A stretch of DNA of 64,000 bases from Cyanobium usitatum str. Tous (GCF_003011885.1 NZ_PXXO01000009.1:42164-106163), one strand, 5' to 3'. Positions 20,375 to 27,263 are shown, counted from the first letter of the stretch. Translations and numbers: made by a program. Notes: a model not told the origin generated them from the letters alone.

Positions 20375-21592
20375 GTGACCCAGGCGACCGAGACCAGCTG
20401 GAGTGCCCAGGCCCATGAGGCCAGCCTGGCTCGGCAACGGGCCTGGGTAGAGGTGAATACCGGCGCCATAAGTGCCAACGCCCGCAGCTTGAAACGCTGC
20501 ATAGGCAATGGCACCGAGCTGATGGCTGTGGTCAAGGCCGACGGCTATGGCCATGGATCGATCTCCGTGGCCCGGGCCGCCCTCGCTGGTGGAGCTAGTC
20601 AGTGCGGTGTCGCCACCCTGAGCGAAGGCATCGAGCTACGCAGGGCCGGCATCGAAGCACCAATCCTGGTGCTCGGCAACCTCACCCAGGTAGAGGAGCT
20701 GCGCAGCTGTCTGCACTGGCAGCTCATGCCGACTATCAGCGGCATGCGCGAAGCCCTGCTCTGCCAAAACCTCGCCAGCGGCCAAGGCCGCCCGATGGCC
20801 CTGCAGCTCAAGCTCGACACTGGCATGGCTCGGCTCGGGGCCGATTGGCAGGAGGGGCCCAGACTCGTGGCCGCGATCACGGAACTGGAAGCCGTGCAGT
20901 TGGCCGGTCTCTATTCCCATCTCGCCAGTGCCGATGCATCAGCGGACGCCGATGACGGGCTCACCGATCAACAGCAGCGGCTTTTCGAGACGGTGCTGCA
21001 GGCCCTGGAGCACCAGCGCCTGCCGGCTGGCATCCGCCACCTGGCCAACTCGGCCGGCACCCTGCGCAGCCCCGCGCTGCACTACGACCTAGTGCGCGTG
21101 GGCCTGGCGCTATATGGTCACAGTCCGGCGGCCCACCTGGCTTCTGTCACTCCCCTGCAGGGAGCGATGACCCTGCACGCCCGCGTCAGCCTGATTCGGG
21201 AGGCGGGCAGCGGGGTGGGGGTGAGCTACGGCCATCGCTTCCGCACCAGCCGCCCCAGCCGTCTGGCCGTTGTTGGCATTGGCTACGCCGATGGCGTGCC
21301 TCGCCAGCTCTCCAACCAGCTGGAAGTGCTGTTTGCAGGCCAACGTCTGCCCCAAGTGGGCGCCATCACCATGGACCAACTGGTGCTCGATGCAACCGAC
21401 TGCCCGGGACTGGAGGTGGGGTCGGTGGTGACTCTGCTGGGCCAGGAGGGAAGCGAACAAATCACCCCTACCGACTGGAGCGATCGCTGCCAGACCATCC
21501 CCTGGGAAATCCTCTGCGGCTTTAAGCACCGCCTGCCACGACTCACCGCCGCCCAAGCCGCCTGGGAAGCCCCAGGCGATAGGGCTCACTGA
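20375..21592 (+). CDS. alr: Alanine racemase
   Basis: The 405-residue PLP enzyme makes D-alanine for peptidoglycan. The PLP lysine is Lys54 in AVVKADGYGHG and the second catalytic base is Tyr285 in VSYGHRFRT. It starts at GTG 20375, divergent from the HNH gene with about 50 bases between. The first ~20 residues exceed the family norm, so a slightly later start is possible. Confidence 0.93.
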   Translation: MTQATETSWSAQAHEASLARQRAWVEVNTGAISANARSLKRCIGNGTELMAVVKADGYGHGSISVARAALAGGASQCGVATLSEGIELRRAGIEAPILVLGNLTQVEELRSCLHWQLMPTISGMREALLCQNLASGQGRPMALQLKLDTGMARLGADWQEGPRLVAAITELEAVQLAGLYSHLASADASADADDGLTDQQQRLFETVLQALEHQRLPAGIRHLANSAGTLRSPALHYDLVRVGLALYGHSPAAHLASVTPLQGAMTLHARVSLIREAGSGVGVSYGHRFRTSRPSRLAVVGIGYADGVPRQLSNQLEVLFAGQRLPQVGAITMDQLVLDATDCPGLEVGSVVTLLGQEGSEQITPTDWSDRCQTIPWEILCGFKHRLPRLTAAQAAWEAPGDRAH

Positions 21593-21610
21593 TAAAGTCG
21601 TCGAGCCCCT

Positions 21611-21699
21611 GGAGAGGTGGCTGAGTGGTTGAAAGCGGCTCCCTGCTAAGGAGTTACAGGAGGCAACTCTTGTCGAGGGTTCGAATCCCTCCCTCTCCG
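21611..21699 (+). tRNA. tRNA-Ser (anticodon GCU)
   Basis: The 89-base gene has acceptor GGAGAGG (21611-21617) paired with CCTCTCC (21692-21698), discriminator G21699, anticodon loop CTGCTAA giving GCT, a long variable arm typical of type II tRNAs, and a T-loop GTTCGAATC. CCA is not encoded. Its 3' end appears to be an integration target (see the island feature). Confidence 0.96.
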
Positions 21700-21701
21700 T
21701 T
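21688..21701 (+). repeat. att-like direct repeat, tRNA copy
   Basis: CCTCCCTCTCCGTT spans the last 12 bases of tRNA-Ser and 2 bases beyond. The identical 14-mer occurs at 24257-24270. In both places it is preceded by CGAGGG and followed, after a small difference, by AAGC. Confidence 0.6.
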
Positions 21702-22086
21702 TTAAGCAGAATTCACGGCGAGTCACCACCGCCGCGAGTCCTGCTTGCGACTGACATTGGTGAGTCAGCGATTTTCCACTAGTGCGACCCAGTACCCGCC
21801 CATGGGTGTTGGAAGTGGTGTTAGGTGCCCAGTCTTGTGGTGTTGGATGCCCGAATTGCCGAAAGGCAGCCCAGCACTGGATAGCAGCGGGTATGAGCGA
21901 TGGTTCCACGCCACCTCACCCAGGGAGACCCATACCTGACGCTGTTTAAGAGAAAAGTGGGGCGTGAGCGACGGGGACGAAATCTCCGCCCACTTCCTCG
22001 ACCTATGGACGGGTCGAACGCCGCCATAGGTAGTTATTTGAGTTAGGCACTGGTATTGGGTGCGAGCAGCAGCAAGGTTTGTTCAC

Positions 22087-22122
22087 AAAAAAATCCCTGG
22101 CGTGTTCGACTCCGCCAGGGAT
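22087..22122 (-). terminator. Terminator-like hairpin on the minus strand, orphan
   Basis: ATCCCTGGCG (22093-22102) and CGCCAGGGAT (22113-22122) form a perfect 10-bp stem. Read on the minus strand it is followed by seven T (complement of A 22087-22093), the classic intrinsic-terminator form. No minus-strand gene was recognised upstream of it. Confidence 0.65.
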
Positions 22123-22246
22123 ACGCTTCCCGTCGCTCATCACGACTAACTAACGCTATTAGGTACTTACGCTCAGGCCATGGAGTGATTGCCTCAGGTG
22201 TTCATGCGGACACGCTCAAGGCACCTCACCCATCCTCGGTACACCA

Positions 22247-22301
22247 CCCACTCTTGACCTCCGCTTGAGGAGTGGGATGGCTTGAGGACATTCCACTCAA
22301 G
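22247..22301. repeat. Two adjacent inverted repeats
   Basis: CCCACTC (22247-22253) pairs with GAGTGGG (22270-22276), with an alternative inner CCTC/GAGG pairing, and CTTGAG (22281-22286) pairs with CTCAAG (22296-22301). Clustered small hairpins of this style occur at ends of IS200/IS605-type elements, but no transposase remnant was found, so that link is only a suggestion. Confidence 0.35.
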
Positions 22302-22409
22302 GAACTCCTATTCCCCAGAGGGGGCAGCAGGTGGCCCAGGGAGAGCAGCAGCTACAGCAGAAAAGCGGATACACCTGCACCATTCGCGCTGGAGCCGTGA
22401 GTCCAAGGC

Positions 22410-22460
22410 GTCCCATAGCACCAAGGCAGTCGCCAACAGCCGAAAGCACCCGTACCCTGC
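22410..22460. repeat. Diverged repeat, copy A
   Basis: Positions 22421-22460 match 23931-23970 at 33 of 40 positions without gaps (core GTCGCCAA-AGC-GAAAGCACCC). On the minus strand both copies read as a similar peptide, VLSA(V/I)GD-LG, with several silent differences, which suggests they derive from a once-coding sequence. Confidence 0.5.
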
Positions 22461-22482
22461 TCACAAGCCCCAACAAGACCAG

Positions 22483-22605
22483 ATGAAGCGCCTGCTGCTA
22501 CTCGCCCTGACCGCTGCGACGCTGCTGATGGGCACAACTGCCAGCGCCCACTGCGACCAGAAGCACGGGCACCAGGAAACCTCGAGCCAAAGCGCCAGGA
22601 AGTGA
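22483..22605 (+). CDS. Small His-rich exported peptide (unrecognised)
   Basis: The 40-residue product starts MKRLLLLALTAATLLMGT and looks like a signal peptide: basic start, hydrophobic core, and a plausible cleavage after TASA. The mature part would be about 17 residues with three histidines and one cysteine (HCDQKHGHQE), which could bind a metal. It overlaps the next gene by four bases (GTGA). The frame is open upstream to 22282, but the preceding residues lack gene character. I do not recognise the family. Confidence 0.5.
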   Translation: MKRLLLLALTAATLLMGTTASAHCDQKHGHQETSSQSARK

Positions 22606-22793
22606 TATCTCAGCCCCTATCGATGCTGGTGCTCTGGTTGGTCTTTGCCGTCGCAGCAGGAATCAAGTTCTGGGGCCTGGCGGCTCAGTTTAGAAAATGC
22701 CCTGAGGCCACTAGCAAGAGTACAGAGGAGTTCCGAAAGACCCTTGAACGCATCTGGGCGAAGAATCAGCAACGGGCTCAATGGAGCGCCTGA
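22602..22793 (+). CDS. Small single-helix membrane protein (unrecognised), paralogue 1
   Basis: The 63-residue protein begins at GTG 22602, inside the stop of the preceding gene. Residues 6-28 form one hydrophobic helix (LSMLVLWLVFAVAAGIKFWG). The soluble tail holds EEFRKTLERIWAKNQ, closely matching EFRKSLERIWKKEQ of the next gene. The shared motif in two overlapping small genes supports both being real. Function unknown. Confidence 0.6.
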   Translation: MISQPLSMLVLWLVFAVAAGIKFWGLAAQFRKCPEATSKSTEEFRKTLERIWAKNQQRAQWSA

Positions 22794-22960
22794 ACTGGGG
22801 ATACATCCAACTGGGCCTGGTCGCCCTGATCTTTGGCGGTCTTCAGGTGTGGTGGATTAGCAGCGTCTTTTGGAGGCGCGACCTGGCACGTCCACAAAGC
22901 GGTGGAGAGTTCCGCAAATCACTGGAACGGATCTGGAAGAAGGAACAGCGGCAGGGGTAG
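22781..22960 (+). CDS. Small single-helix membrane protein (unrecognised), paralogue 2
   Basis: The ATG at 22781 overlaps the previous gene by 13 bases and gives a 59-residue protein. Residues 8-30 are hydrophobic with aromatic residues (YIQLGLVALIFGGLQVWW), followed by EFRKSLERIWKKEQRQG at the C-terminus. Topology, size and tail motif match the preceding protein, so the two are probably a tandem duplication or a heteromeric pair. Function unknown. Confidence 0.6.
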   Translation: MERLNWGYIQLGLVALIFGGLQVWWISSVFWRRDLARPQSGGEFRKSLERIWKKEQRQG

Positions 22961-23139
22961 CGGCGCAATGGTTGCGTATCTATGAAGTTGCCAAAACAAC
23001 CGTCTGCAACAACTGCGACACTTCAATCAAACTCGTCCCAAAGCACTTCTTCCACTACGACGCGAAGCTGGCGACGGGGGGCGCTGGATACTAGGAGGAA
23101 CGGTCTCAGGAAAGCAGACAACGACGACAACATAAACTT

Positions 23140-23168
23140 TTGCGATAGAACCCTGTAAATGTTATAAT
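23140..23168 (+). promoter_or_regulatory. Sigma70-type promoter of the low-GC methyltransferase gene
   Basis: TTGCGA (23140-23145) and TATAAT (23163-23168) are separated by exactly 17 bases, and the surrounding sequence is AT-rich. The methyltransferase start codon is 58 bases downstream of the -10 box. Confidence 0.7.
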
Positions 23169-23226
23169 TTGCAACTATAAAATCTTCATAAGTGCTAAAT
23201 TAGAAATTCAGAATTTACCGACTTTT

Positions 23227-23880
23227 ATGAGTTTTGAATTTGGCGATCCAGATGTTTTTGATAAGATTTATGAGAATTCATACTGGGGCAAGGGGTCAGG
23301 GGGCGGAAGCTCCCCCGAAGCAACTCAACCCTACAAGATATTCCTAGAAGAGTTTATTCGTCAACATAATATTAAATCAGTCGTTGACCTTGGTTGCGGC
23401 GACTGGCAGTTTTCTCAATTTCTCGACTTTGGCAGCGCAACATATATTGGCATCGATGCATCCAAAAATGTAATCACAAATAATCAGCGGTCATTTTCGC
23501 GGCCAGGAGTTTCCTTTGCCAATCTTCCAGAGGATTACAATGAACTTCCCTCCGCCGAACTGTTAGTCTGCAAAGACGTACTAATGCATTTAAGCACGAA
23601 GGAAGTTCAAGATATTTTGTCAATTCTTCCAAACTTTAAATATGCATTAATCACCAATGACATTCCATGCGTATCCGCATTCGGGAAAATTCTTCTAAAG
23701 TTGCGGCGTCCATTTGCGCCCGTAAATAACAGAGAAATAAAGACAGGTGACTATAGGACCCTTGACCCGACCGAACGCCCATTCAACCTAAGGTTGAATA
23801 AAGTATTTGAGTGGAAAGGCAGCAATCTAATCCTTGGCAAAGATTGTGGCTGGACAAAGCGAACTTATTTACATCAGTAA
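23227..23880 (+). CDS. Class I SAM-dependent methyltransferase, probably acquired
   Basis: The 217-residue protein has SAM motif I VVDLGCGDWQF at about residues 52-62 and the acidic strand-2 end YIGIDASKN at ~75-83, then LVCKDVLMHLS as motif IV. Residues 8-30 (DPDVFDKIYENSYWGKGSGG) precede the fold. Substrate unknown; many such stand-alone enzymes modify sugars or small molecules. The gene is much richer in A/T than its neighbours and uses AT-ending codons, indicating horizontal transfer. It sits alone inside the tRNA-Ser island with its own promoter. Confidence 0.8.
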   Translation: MSFEFGDPDVFDKIYENSYWGKGSGGGSSPEATQPYKIFLEEFIRQHNIKSVVDLGCGDWQFSQFLDFGSATYIGIDASKNVITNNQRSFSRPGVSFANLPEDYNELPSAELLVCKDVLMHLSTKEVQDILSILPNFKYALITNDIPCVSAFGKILLKLRRPFAPVNNREIKTGDYRTLDPTERPFNLRLNKVFEWKGSNLILGKDCGWTKRTYLHQ

Positions 23881-23919
23881 TGCCAAGACGTGGAATTGCA
23901 GTGTCCAGGAGCTCATTGA

Positions 23920-23970
23920 GTCCCTTGCCTCCAAGATAGTCGCCAATAGCAGAAAGCACCCATGCCCTGG
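23920..23970. repeat. Diverged repeat, copy B
   Basis: This is the partner of 22410-22460, offset by exactly 1510 bases. On the minus strand it reads VLSAIGDYLGGKG within a longer open frame; see copy A. Confidence 0.5.
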
Positions 23971-24140
23971 CGATAACACGGTAGAGATGCGCTACTGCGC
24001 TGGTCAGTCCTGGGAGCAATCCACAGACCAGTTGAAGCAAAAGCTGCCCAGGCAGATGAGGAGAGGGCGCCATGACGACTACAAGGGCTCAGCGCTGGTG
24101 TTGACCTGCGGCCAGCGCCCTGAATTTGCACGTTCTATGT

Positions 24141-24188
24141 GGTGTTGAAAATAGTATTGGAATTGGTGTTGGAAATAGCATTGGAATC
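24141..24188 (+). repeat. 24-bp tandem duplication
   Basis: Units 24141-24164 and 24165-24188 agree at 21 of 24 bases. In one plus-strand frame they encode GVENSIGI and GVGNSIGI, and two of the three differences are silent in that frame, hinting at an older octapeptide-repeat coding sequence. Confidence 0.6.
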
Positions 24189-24250
24189 CGCCTCCACCAA
24201 TGGGAAGCGTTGTCTCTTCCCGTGTCACCACTTCGCTCTGAGAGTCACAA

Positions 24251-24270
24251 CGAGGGCCTCCCTCTCCGTT
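24251..24270 (+). repeat. att-like direct repeat, distal copy (tRNA-Ser 3' remnant)
   Basis: CGAGGG (24251-24256) then CCTCCCTCTCCGTT (24257-24270) reproduces the T-arm and acceptor of tRNA-Ser with the eight bases TTCGAATC deleted. The deletion removes the T-loop, so this copy cannot be a functional tRNA end; it is best explained as an attR scar. Confidence 0.55.
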
Positions 24271-24285
24271 GTCAAGCCCGAATGC

Positions 24286-25233
24286 TTATTTACGGCTGGC
24301 TGCGGCCAGCCGGGTAGCTATCTCGGGTAGGAGCTTGTGATCCTGGGCGCAGGCCTGGCCCTCAGAAAAAATCACCAGCAAGAAAGGCGCAGCTTTTGGC
24401 ATAGAACCCTCAGCTGACGGCTCCACGTAGGCCGCATCGTGCCGGGCCTGGCTCATCCAGCCCGCCTTGCTCCAGAGGCGAGAGCCAAGGGGCAAACCCT
24501 CACCTATGAAGCCATCCACCTGGTTTTCTGGATCCGCAAGCCTCAAGGCCGGATCCAAGCTGCGCGCCAGCAGAGCTGCCATCCGGGCACAAGCCGGTGG
24601 CGACACCAGAGCCGACGCCAGCACGGCCTGCAACAGACGGGCTACAGCGTCGGTACTGAGGCGATTGCGGTTTTCCAGCTCGGTGCCGTAAAAGACCCGC
24701 TCCCGCCCGTAGGGACCATCACCCCAGGTTTTCTGGCAAGCATTACAGCCCTGCAGCTCCGGCCAGCCAAGCTCGCTCAGCCAGCCATTGACAAGCTGAC
24801 GCTGCTCCACCCAGTGGGCCATGGGCTCGGGGGGCAGAGAAGGGCCGCTGGTGGTGCCACTAAGCAAATCCACCACTAGGGAGGTGGCGTCGTTGCTTGA
24901 GTCGCGAATCATGTCTGAAAGGGCGCGCCGCAGCTCGGGCGTATCCGCAAGCAAGTCAGCCTGGCGCCAGGCCTCCGCCGCCACTAGGTAAACCAGCTTC
25001 ACCACGCTTGCTGGGTAGCGAGGACGATCCCCAGCCCAGCTCGCCCCCTGCACCGGCTGGGCCCAGAACAGATCGGGATCCAGATCGGCAGCTCGGCCAA
25101 GCAAGGGCTGGTCGTAGCGAAGCCAGGTAATGGAGAGGTGCTGGGCTAATCCAGGCCGCCCCTCCAGCTCTAGAGCCCGCACCAGATCGGCCAGGATCTG
25201 AGCCATGGCTGGATCGGGGCTGTAAAAAGCCAT
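24286..25233 (-). CDS. Class A beta-lactamase-fold serine hydrolase
   Basis: The 315-residue protein keeps the serine-hydrolase triad of motifs: SVVK at residues 76-79 (SxxK nucleophile), SSND at 112-115 (SDN position) and SKAG at 255-258 (KTG position). The replaced third motif, and no visible signal peptide, argue against a true antibiotic-degrading enzyme; a cell-wall peptidase-like or other hydrolase role is more likely. ATG 25233 was chosen; GTG 25236 and ATG 25206 are alternatives. It is divergent from the NlpC/P60 gene with only 17 bases between start codons. Confidence 0.8.
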   Translation of the reverse strand: MAFYSPDPAMAQILADLVRALELEGRPGLAQHLSITWLRYDQPLLGRAADLDPDLFWAQPVQGASWAGDRPRYPASVVKLVYLVAAEAWRQADLLADTPELRRALSDMIRDSSNDATSLVVDLLSGTTSGPSLPPEPMAHWVEQRQLVNGWLSELGWPELQGCNACQKTWGDGPYGRERVFYGTELENRNRLSTDAVARLLQAVLASALVSPPACARMAALLARSLDPALRLADPENQVDGFIGEGLPLGSRLWSKAGWMSQARHDAAYVEPSAEGSMPKAAPFLLVIFSEGQACAQDHKLLPEIATRLAAASRK

Positions 25234-25250
25234 CACCGCCGGCCAACGTT

Positions 25251-26042
25251 GTGGCGAGATTAGCTGTGCTGACAGTAGACACCATCAACCCTGCCCAGCT
25301 GGCTGCCGGCGCCCCAGCCGCGCCGGAATGGCTCATCGCAGGCACGAACTGGCAGCTCACTGGCAGCGTCGACCTCTACAGCCAGGCCCGCGGTGAGGGG
25401 CTAGCCAGCCAGGCGTGGACTGGCCGCCACCTGCAAATCCTGACCAGTCCAGCAGCTACGGGGCCAGGAATGCGCCTGCGGGTACGACTGCTCGACGATG
25501 GCTACCCTGGCTTCCTTGAACCCGATTCCCTGCTAGGGCGAGCAGTGGCGTGCTCGCCGCCCCAGCCGCAACTCCTGCAACGCTGCAGCATTGTCCAGCG
25601 GATGGAGCAGGTGCTGAGCTTCGCGCAGGCCGCCCAGCGCGTAGCCAACACCTACCTGTGGGGCGGCAGCCTGGGCCCCAACTACGACTGCTCCGGTCTG
25701 ATGCAGCGGGCCTATGCCAGCGCTGGCATCTGGATTCCGCGCGATGCCTACCTGCAGGAGCGGTTCTGTCAGCCTGTGGCGGTGCAGCCGGGCCAGGTGC
25801 AGTTACTGGAGCCTGGCGACCTGATCTTTTTTGGCACACCCCAGCGCTGCAGCCACGTGGGGCTGCACCTAGGTGGCGGCCGCTATTTACACAGCTCCGG
25901 CGTCGCCCACGGCCGCAACGGCATCGGCATCGACGACCTGGCGCCCCAAAACCCCGACCCGGTGGCGCGCCACTACCGACTGGAACTGCGGGGAGCGGGG
26001 CGGGTAATGCACAGCCATAACGGCAGTCCCCTACCCACCTAG
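25251..26042 (+). CDS. NlpC/P60-family peptidoglycan hydrolase
   Basis: The 263-residue protein has a C-terminal NlpC/P60 domain: catalytic Cys147 in YDCSGLMQRAY, His202 in CSHVGLHLGGG and a possible third residue His214. Such enzymes cut D-Glu/diaminopimelate cell-wall peptides. The N-terminal ~100 residues resemble an SH3-like segment (LYSQARGEGLASQAWTGR). No signal peptide is evident from GTG 25251, so export or the start remains uncertain. Its partner across the divergent junction is also a likely wall-related hydrolase. Confidence 0.85.
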   Translation: MARLAVLTVDTINPAQLAAGAPAAPEWLIAGTNWQLTGSVDLYSQARGEGLASQAWTGRHLQILTSPAATGPGMRLRVRLLDDGYPGFLEPDSLLGRAVACSPPQPQLLQRCSIVQRMEQVLSFAQAAQRVANTYLWGGSLGPNYDCSGLMQRAYASAGIWIPRDAYLQERFCQPVAVQPGQVQLLEPGDLIFFGTPQRCSHVGLHLGGGRYLHSSGVAHGRNGIGIDDLAPQNPDPVARHYRLELRGAGRVMHSHNGSPLPT

Positions 26043-26068
26043 GGTCGACGCCAAAGGCTGACAAAAAC

Positions 26069-27043
26069 ATGCAGCAAACGAGGGAAGGCCAGGCCGAGCT
26101 TTCCGTAGTGGTGCCCCTCTACAACGAGGAGGAGAGCCTGCCCCAGTTGGTGGAGCAGTTGCTGGCGGCACTGCGACCGCTGCAGCTGGGCTTTGAGTTG
26201 GTGCTGGTAGACGACGGATCCAGAGACGACACAGCGAAGGTGCTCAGCCAGCTGGCCGCCACGGTTCCGGAGCTGGTGGCCGTGCTGCTGCGCCGCAACT
26301 ACGGCCAGACGGCGGCAATGGCGGCCGGCTTTGACGCCAGCGGCGGGGCGGTGATCGTGACCCTCGATGGCGATCTGCAGAACGACCCCGCCGATATCCC
26401 CCTACTGCTAGCTGAGCTCGACCAAGGCTTCGACTTGGTAAGCGGCTGGCGCCACCAGCGCCAGGATGCGGCCATGCAACGGCTGCTGCCCAGCCGCATC
26501 GCCAACAGCCTGATTGCCCGGGTAACTGGGGTGCGACTCCACGACTACGGCTGCTCCCTCAAGGCTTATCGGCGCGAGGTGGTGAGTGACCTCAACCTCT
26601 ACGGCGAACTCCACCGCTTCCTGCCTGCCCTGGCCTTCATCGAAGGTGCCCGGATCAGCGAGGTGAAAGTAAACCACCATCCCCGGCGTTATGGGGAAAG
26701 CAAATACGGACTCGACCGCACCTTCCGGGTATTGATGGACCTGCTGACGGTCTGGTTCATGAAACGCTTTCTGACCAGACCGATGCACGTCTTCGGCTTC
26801 GGCGGCCTGGCCGCCATGGGCGCAGGGCTGCTGATCGGCATCTGGCTTGTAGGCGAGAAACTACTGCTTGGCGCAGACATCGGCGATCGCCCCCTGCTGC
26901 TGATGGCCCTACTGAGTTTTCTGACGGGGGTGCAGCTCTTCTGCTTTGGCCTGCTGGCCGAACTGCAGATGCGCACGTACCACGAAAGTCAGGGACGACC
27001 GATCTACCGGGTGCGCGGCATGGTGCGCGGATCCGACAGCTGA
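26069..27043 (+). CDS. Family 2 glycosyltransferase (GtrB/DPM1-like)
   Basis: The 324-residue protein begins with a GT-A fold: VVPLYNEEESL at 14-24, VLVDDGSRDD at 45-54, and the metal-binding TLDGDLQNDP at 98-107. Two membrane helices near 240-300 anchor it. The layout is that of undecaprenyl- or dolichyl-phosphate glycosyltransferases, which load a sugar onto a lipid carrier. The real substrate is unknown. It is 26 bases after the NlpC/P60 gene and may be cotranscribed with it. Confidence 0.9.
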   Translation: MQQTREGQAELSVVVPLYNEEESLPQLVEQLLAALRPLQLGFELVLVDDGSRDDTAKVLSQLAATVPELVAVLLRRNYGQTAAMAAGFDASGGAVIVTLDGDLQNDPADIPLLLAELDQGFDLVSGWRHQRQDAAMQRLLPSRIANSLIARVTGVRLHDYGCSLKAYRREVVSDLNLYGELHRFLPALAFIEGARISEVKVNHHPRRYGESKYGLDRTFRVLMDLLTVWFMKRFLTRPMHVFGFGGLAAMGAGLLIGIWLVGEKLLLGADIGDRPLLLMALLSFLTGVQLFCFGLLAELQMRTYHESQGRPIYRVRGMVRGSDS

Positions 27044-27146
27044 GAGGCGGGGCAAAGGGATTGAATTTTTATGTCGCCCTAGCCGGCCCCGCAAGCTGCC
27101 ACGGGTGGTCTTCGTAGAGTATTAACGGTTGCTATTGGCCCGCGCC

Positions 27147-27263
27147 ATGACTGGAGAATTTGCTGCCGCTTGGTTGCCCTCGGTGTTAGTCCCACTTGTT
27201 GGAATCCTCGGCCCAGCCGTGGCCATGGCCTTGCTTTTCAACGTAATCGAAGCCCGCGACTGA
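27147..27263 (+). CDS. psaI: Photosystem I subunit VIII (PsaI)
   Basis: The 38-residue protein has one membrane helix ([19 protein letters not shown]) and the C-terminal VIEARD. PsaI helps anchor PsaL and supports trimer formation. It lies 46 bases upstream of psaL, the usual order, and is too short for normal gene calling. Confidence 0.95.
   Translation: MTGEFAAAWLPSVLVPLVGILGPAVAMALLFNVIEARD

Larger units (their letters stand above)
21700..22482. other. Gene-poor island segment with hairpins
   Basis: I find no credible protein gene in these 780 bases: the open frames are short and lack any family feature. The stretch does hold a terminator-like hairpin on the minus strand (22087-22122), a pair of inverted repeats at 22247-22301, and one copy of a diverged repeat (22410-22460). 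CCTATGG/CCATAGG around 22001-22030 can also pair. A non-coding RNA on the minus strand, upstream of the terminator-like hairpin, is possible but untested. Confidence 0.4.
23881..24256. other. Gene-poor island segment with repeats
   Basis: This stretch between the methyltransferase and the distal att-like repeat contains copy B of the diverged repeat (23920-23970) and a 24-bp tandem duplication (24141-24188). No open frame here resembles a known protein; the frames look like broken coding remnants. Confidence 0.4.
21700..24270. mobile_element. Candidate genomic island at tRNA-Ser, decayed, no integrase seen
   Basis: From the end of tRNA-Ser to 24270 the sequence is unlike its surroundings: few genes, several small repeats, an AT-rich gene, and no operon structure of the usual kind. 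It closes with a partial copy of the tRNA 3' end at 24251-24270. That layout matches a tRNA-targeted integration (attL at the tRNA, attR as a remnant). No integrase, transposase or phage gene is visible, so the element is either decayed or moved by helper functions. The island status is inference from the direct repeat plus composition. Confidence 0.55.

Noticed and set aside
22093..22122. Possible tRNA or tmRNA 3' end because of GTTCGACTCC in the loop
   Set aside because: The T-stem does not form with five pairs around a seven-base loop; a simple terminator hairpin explains the sequence better.
22870..23094. 74-codon open frame overlapping the third small gene
   Set aside because: It lies out of frame over the better-supported 22781-22960 gene. 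The tail (WLRIYEVAKTTVCNNCD) looks protein-like but matches nothing I know.
23783..24073. 96-codon minus-strand frame behind the methyltransferase gene
   Set aside because: It overlaps the methyltransferase end and has no family signature; only its VLSAIGDYLGG part is interesting, and that is reported as a repeat.
24286..25233. Antibiotic-resistance beta-lactamase
   Set aside because: The third motif is SKAG, there is no evident signal peptide, and the context is wall-type hydrolases; resistance cannot be inferred.
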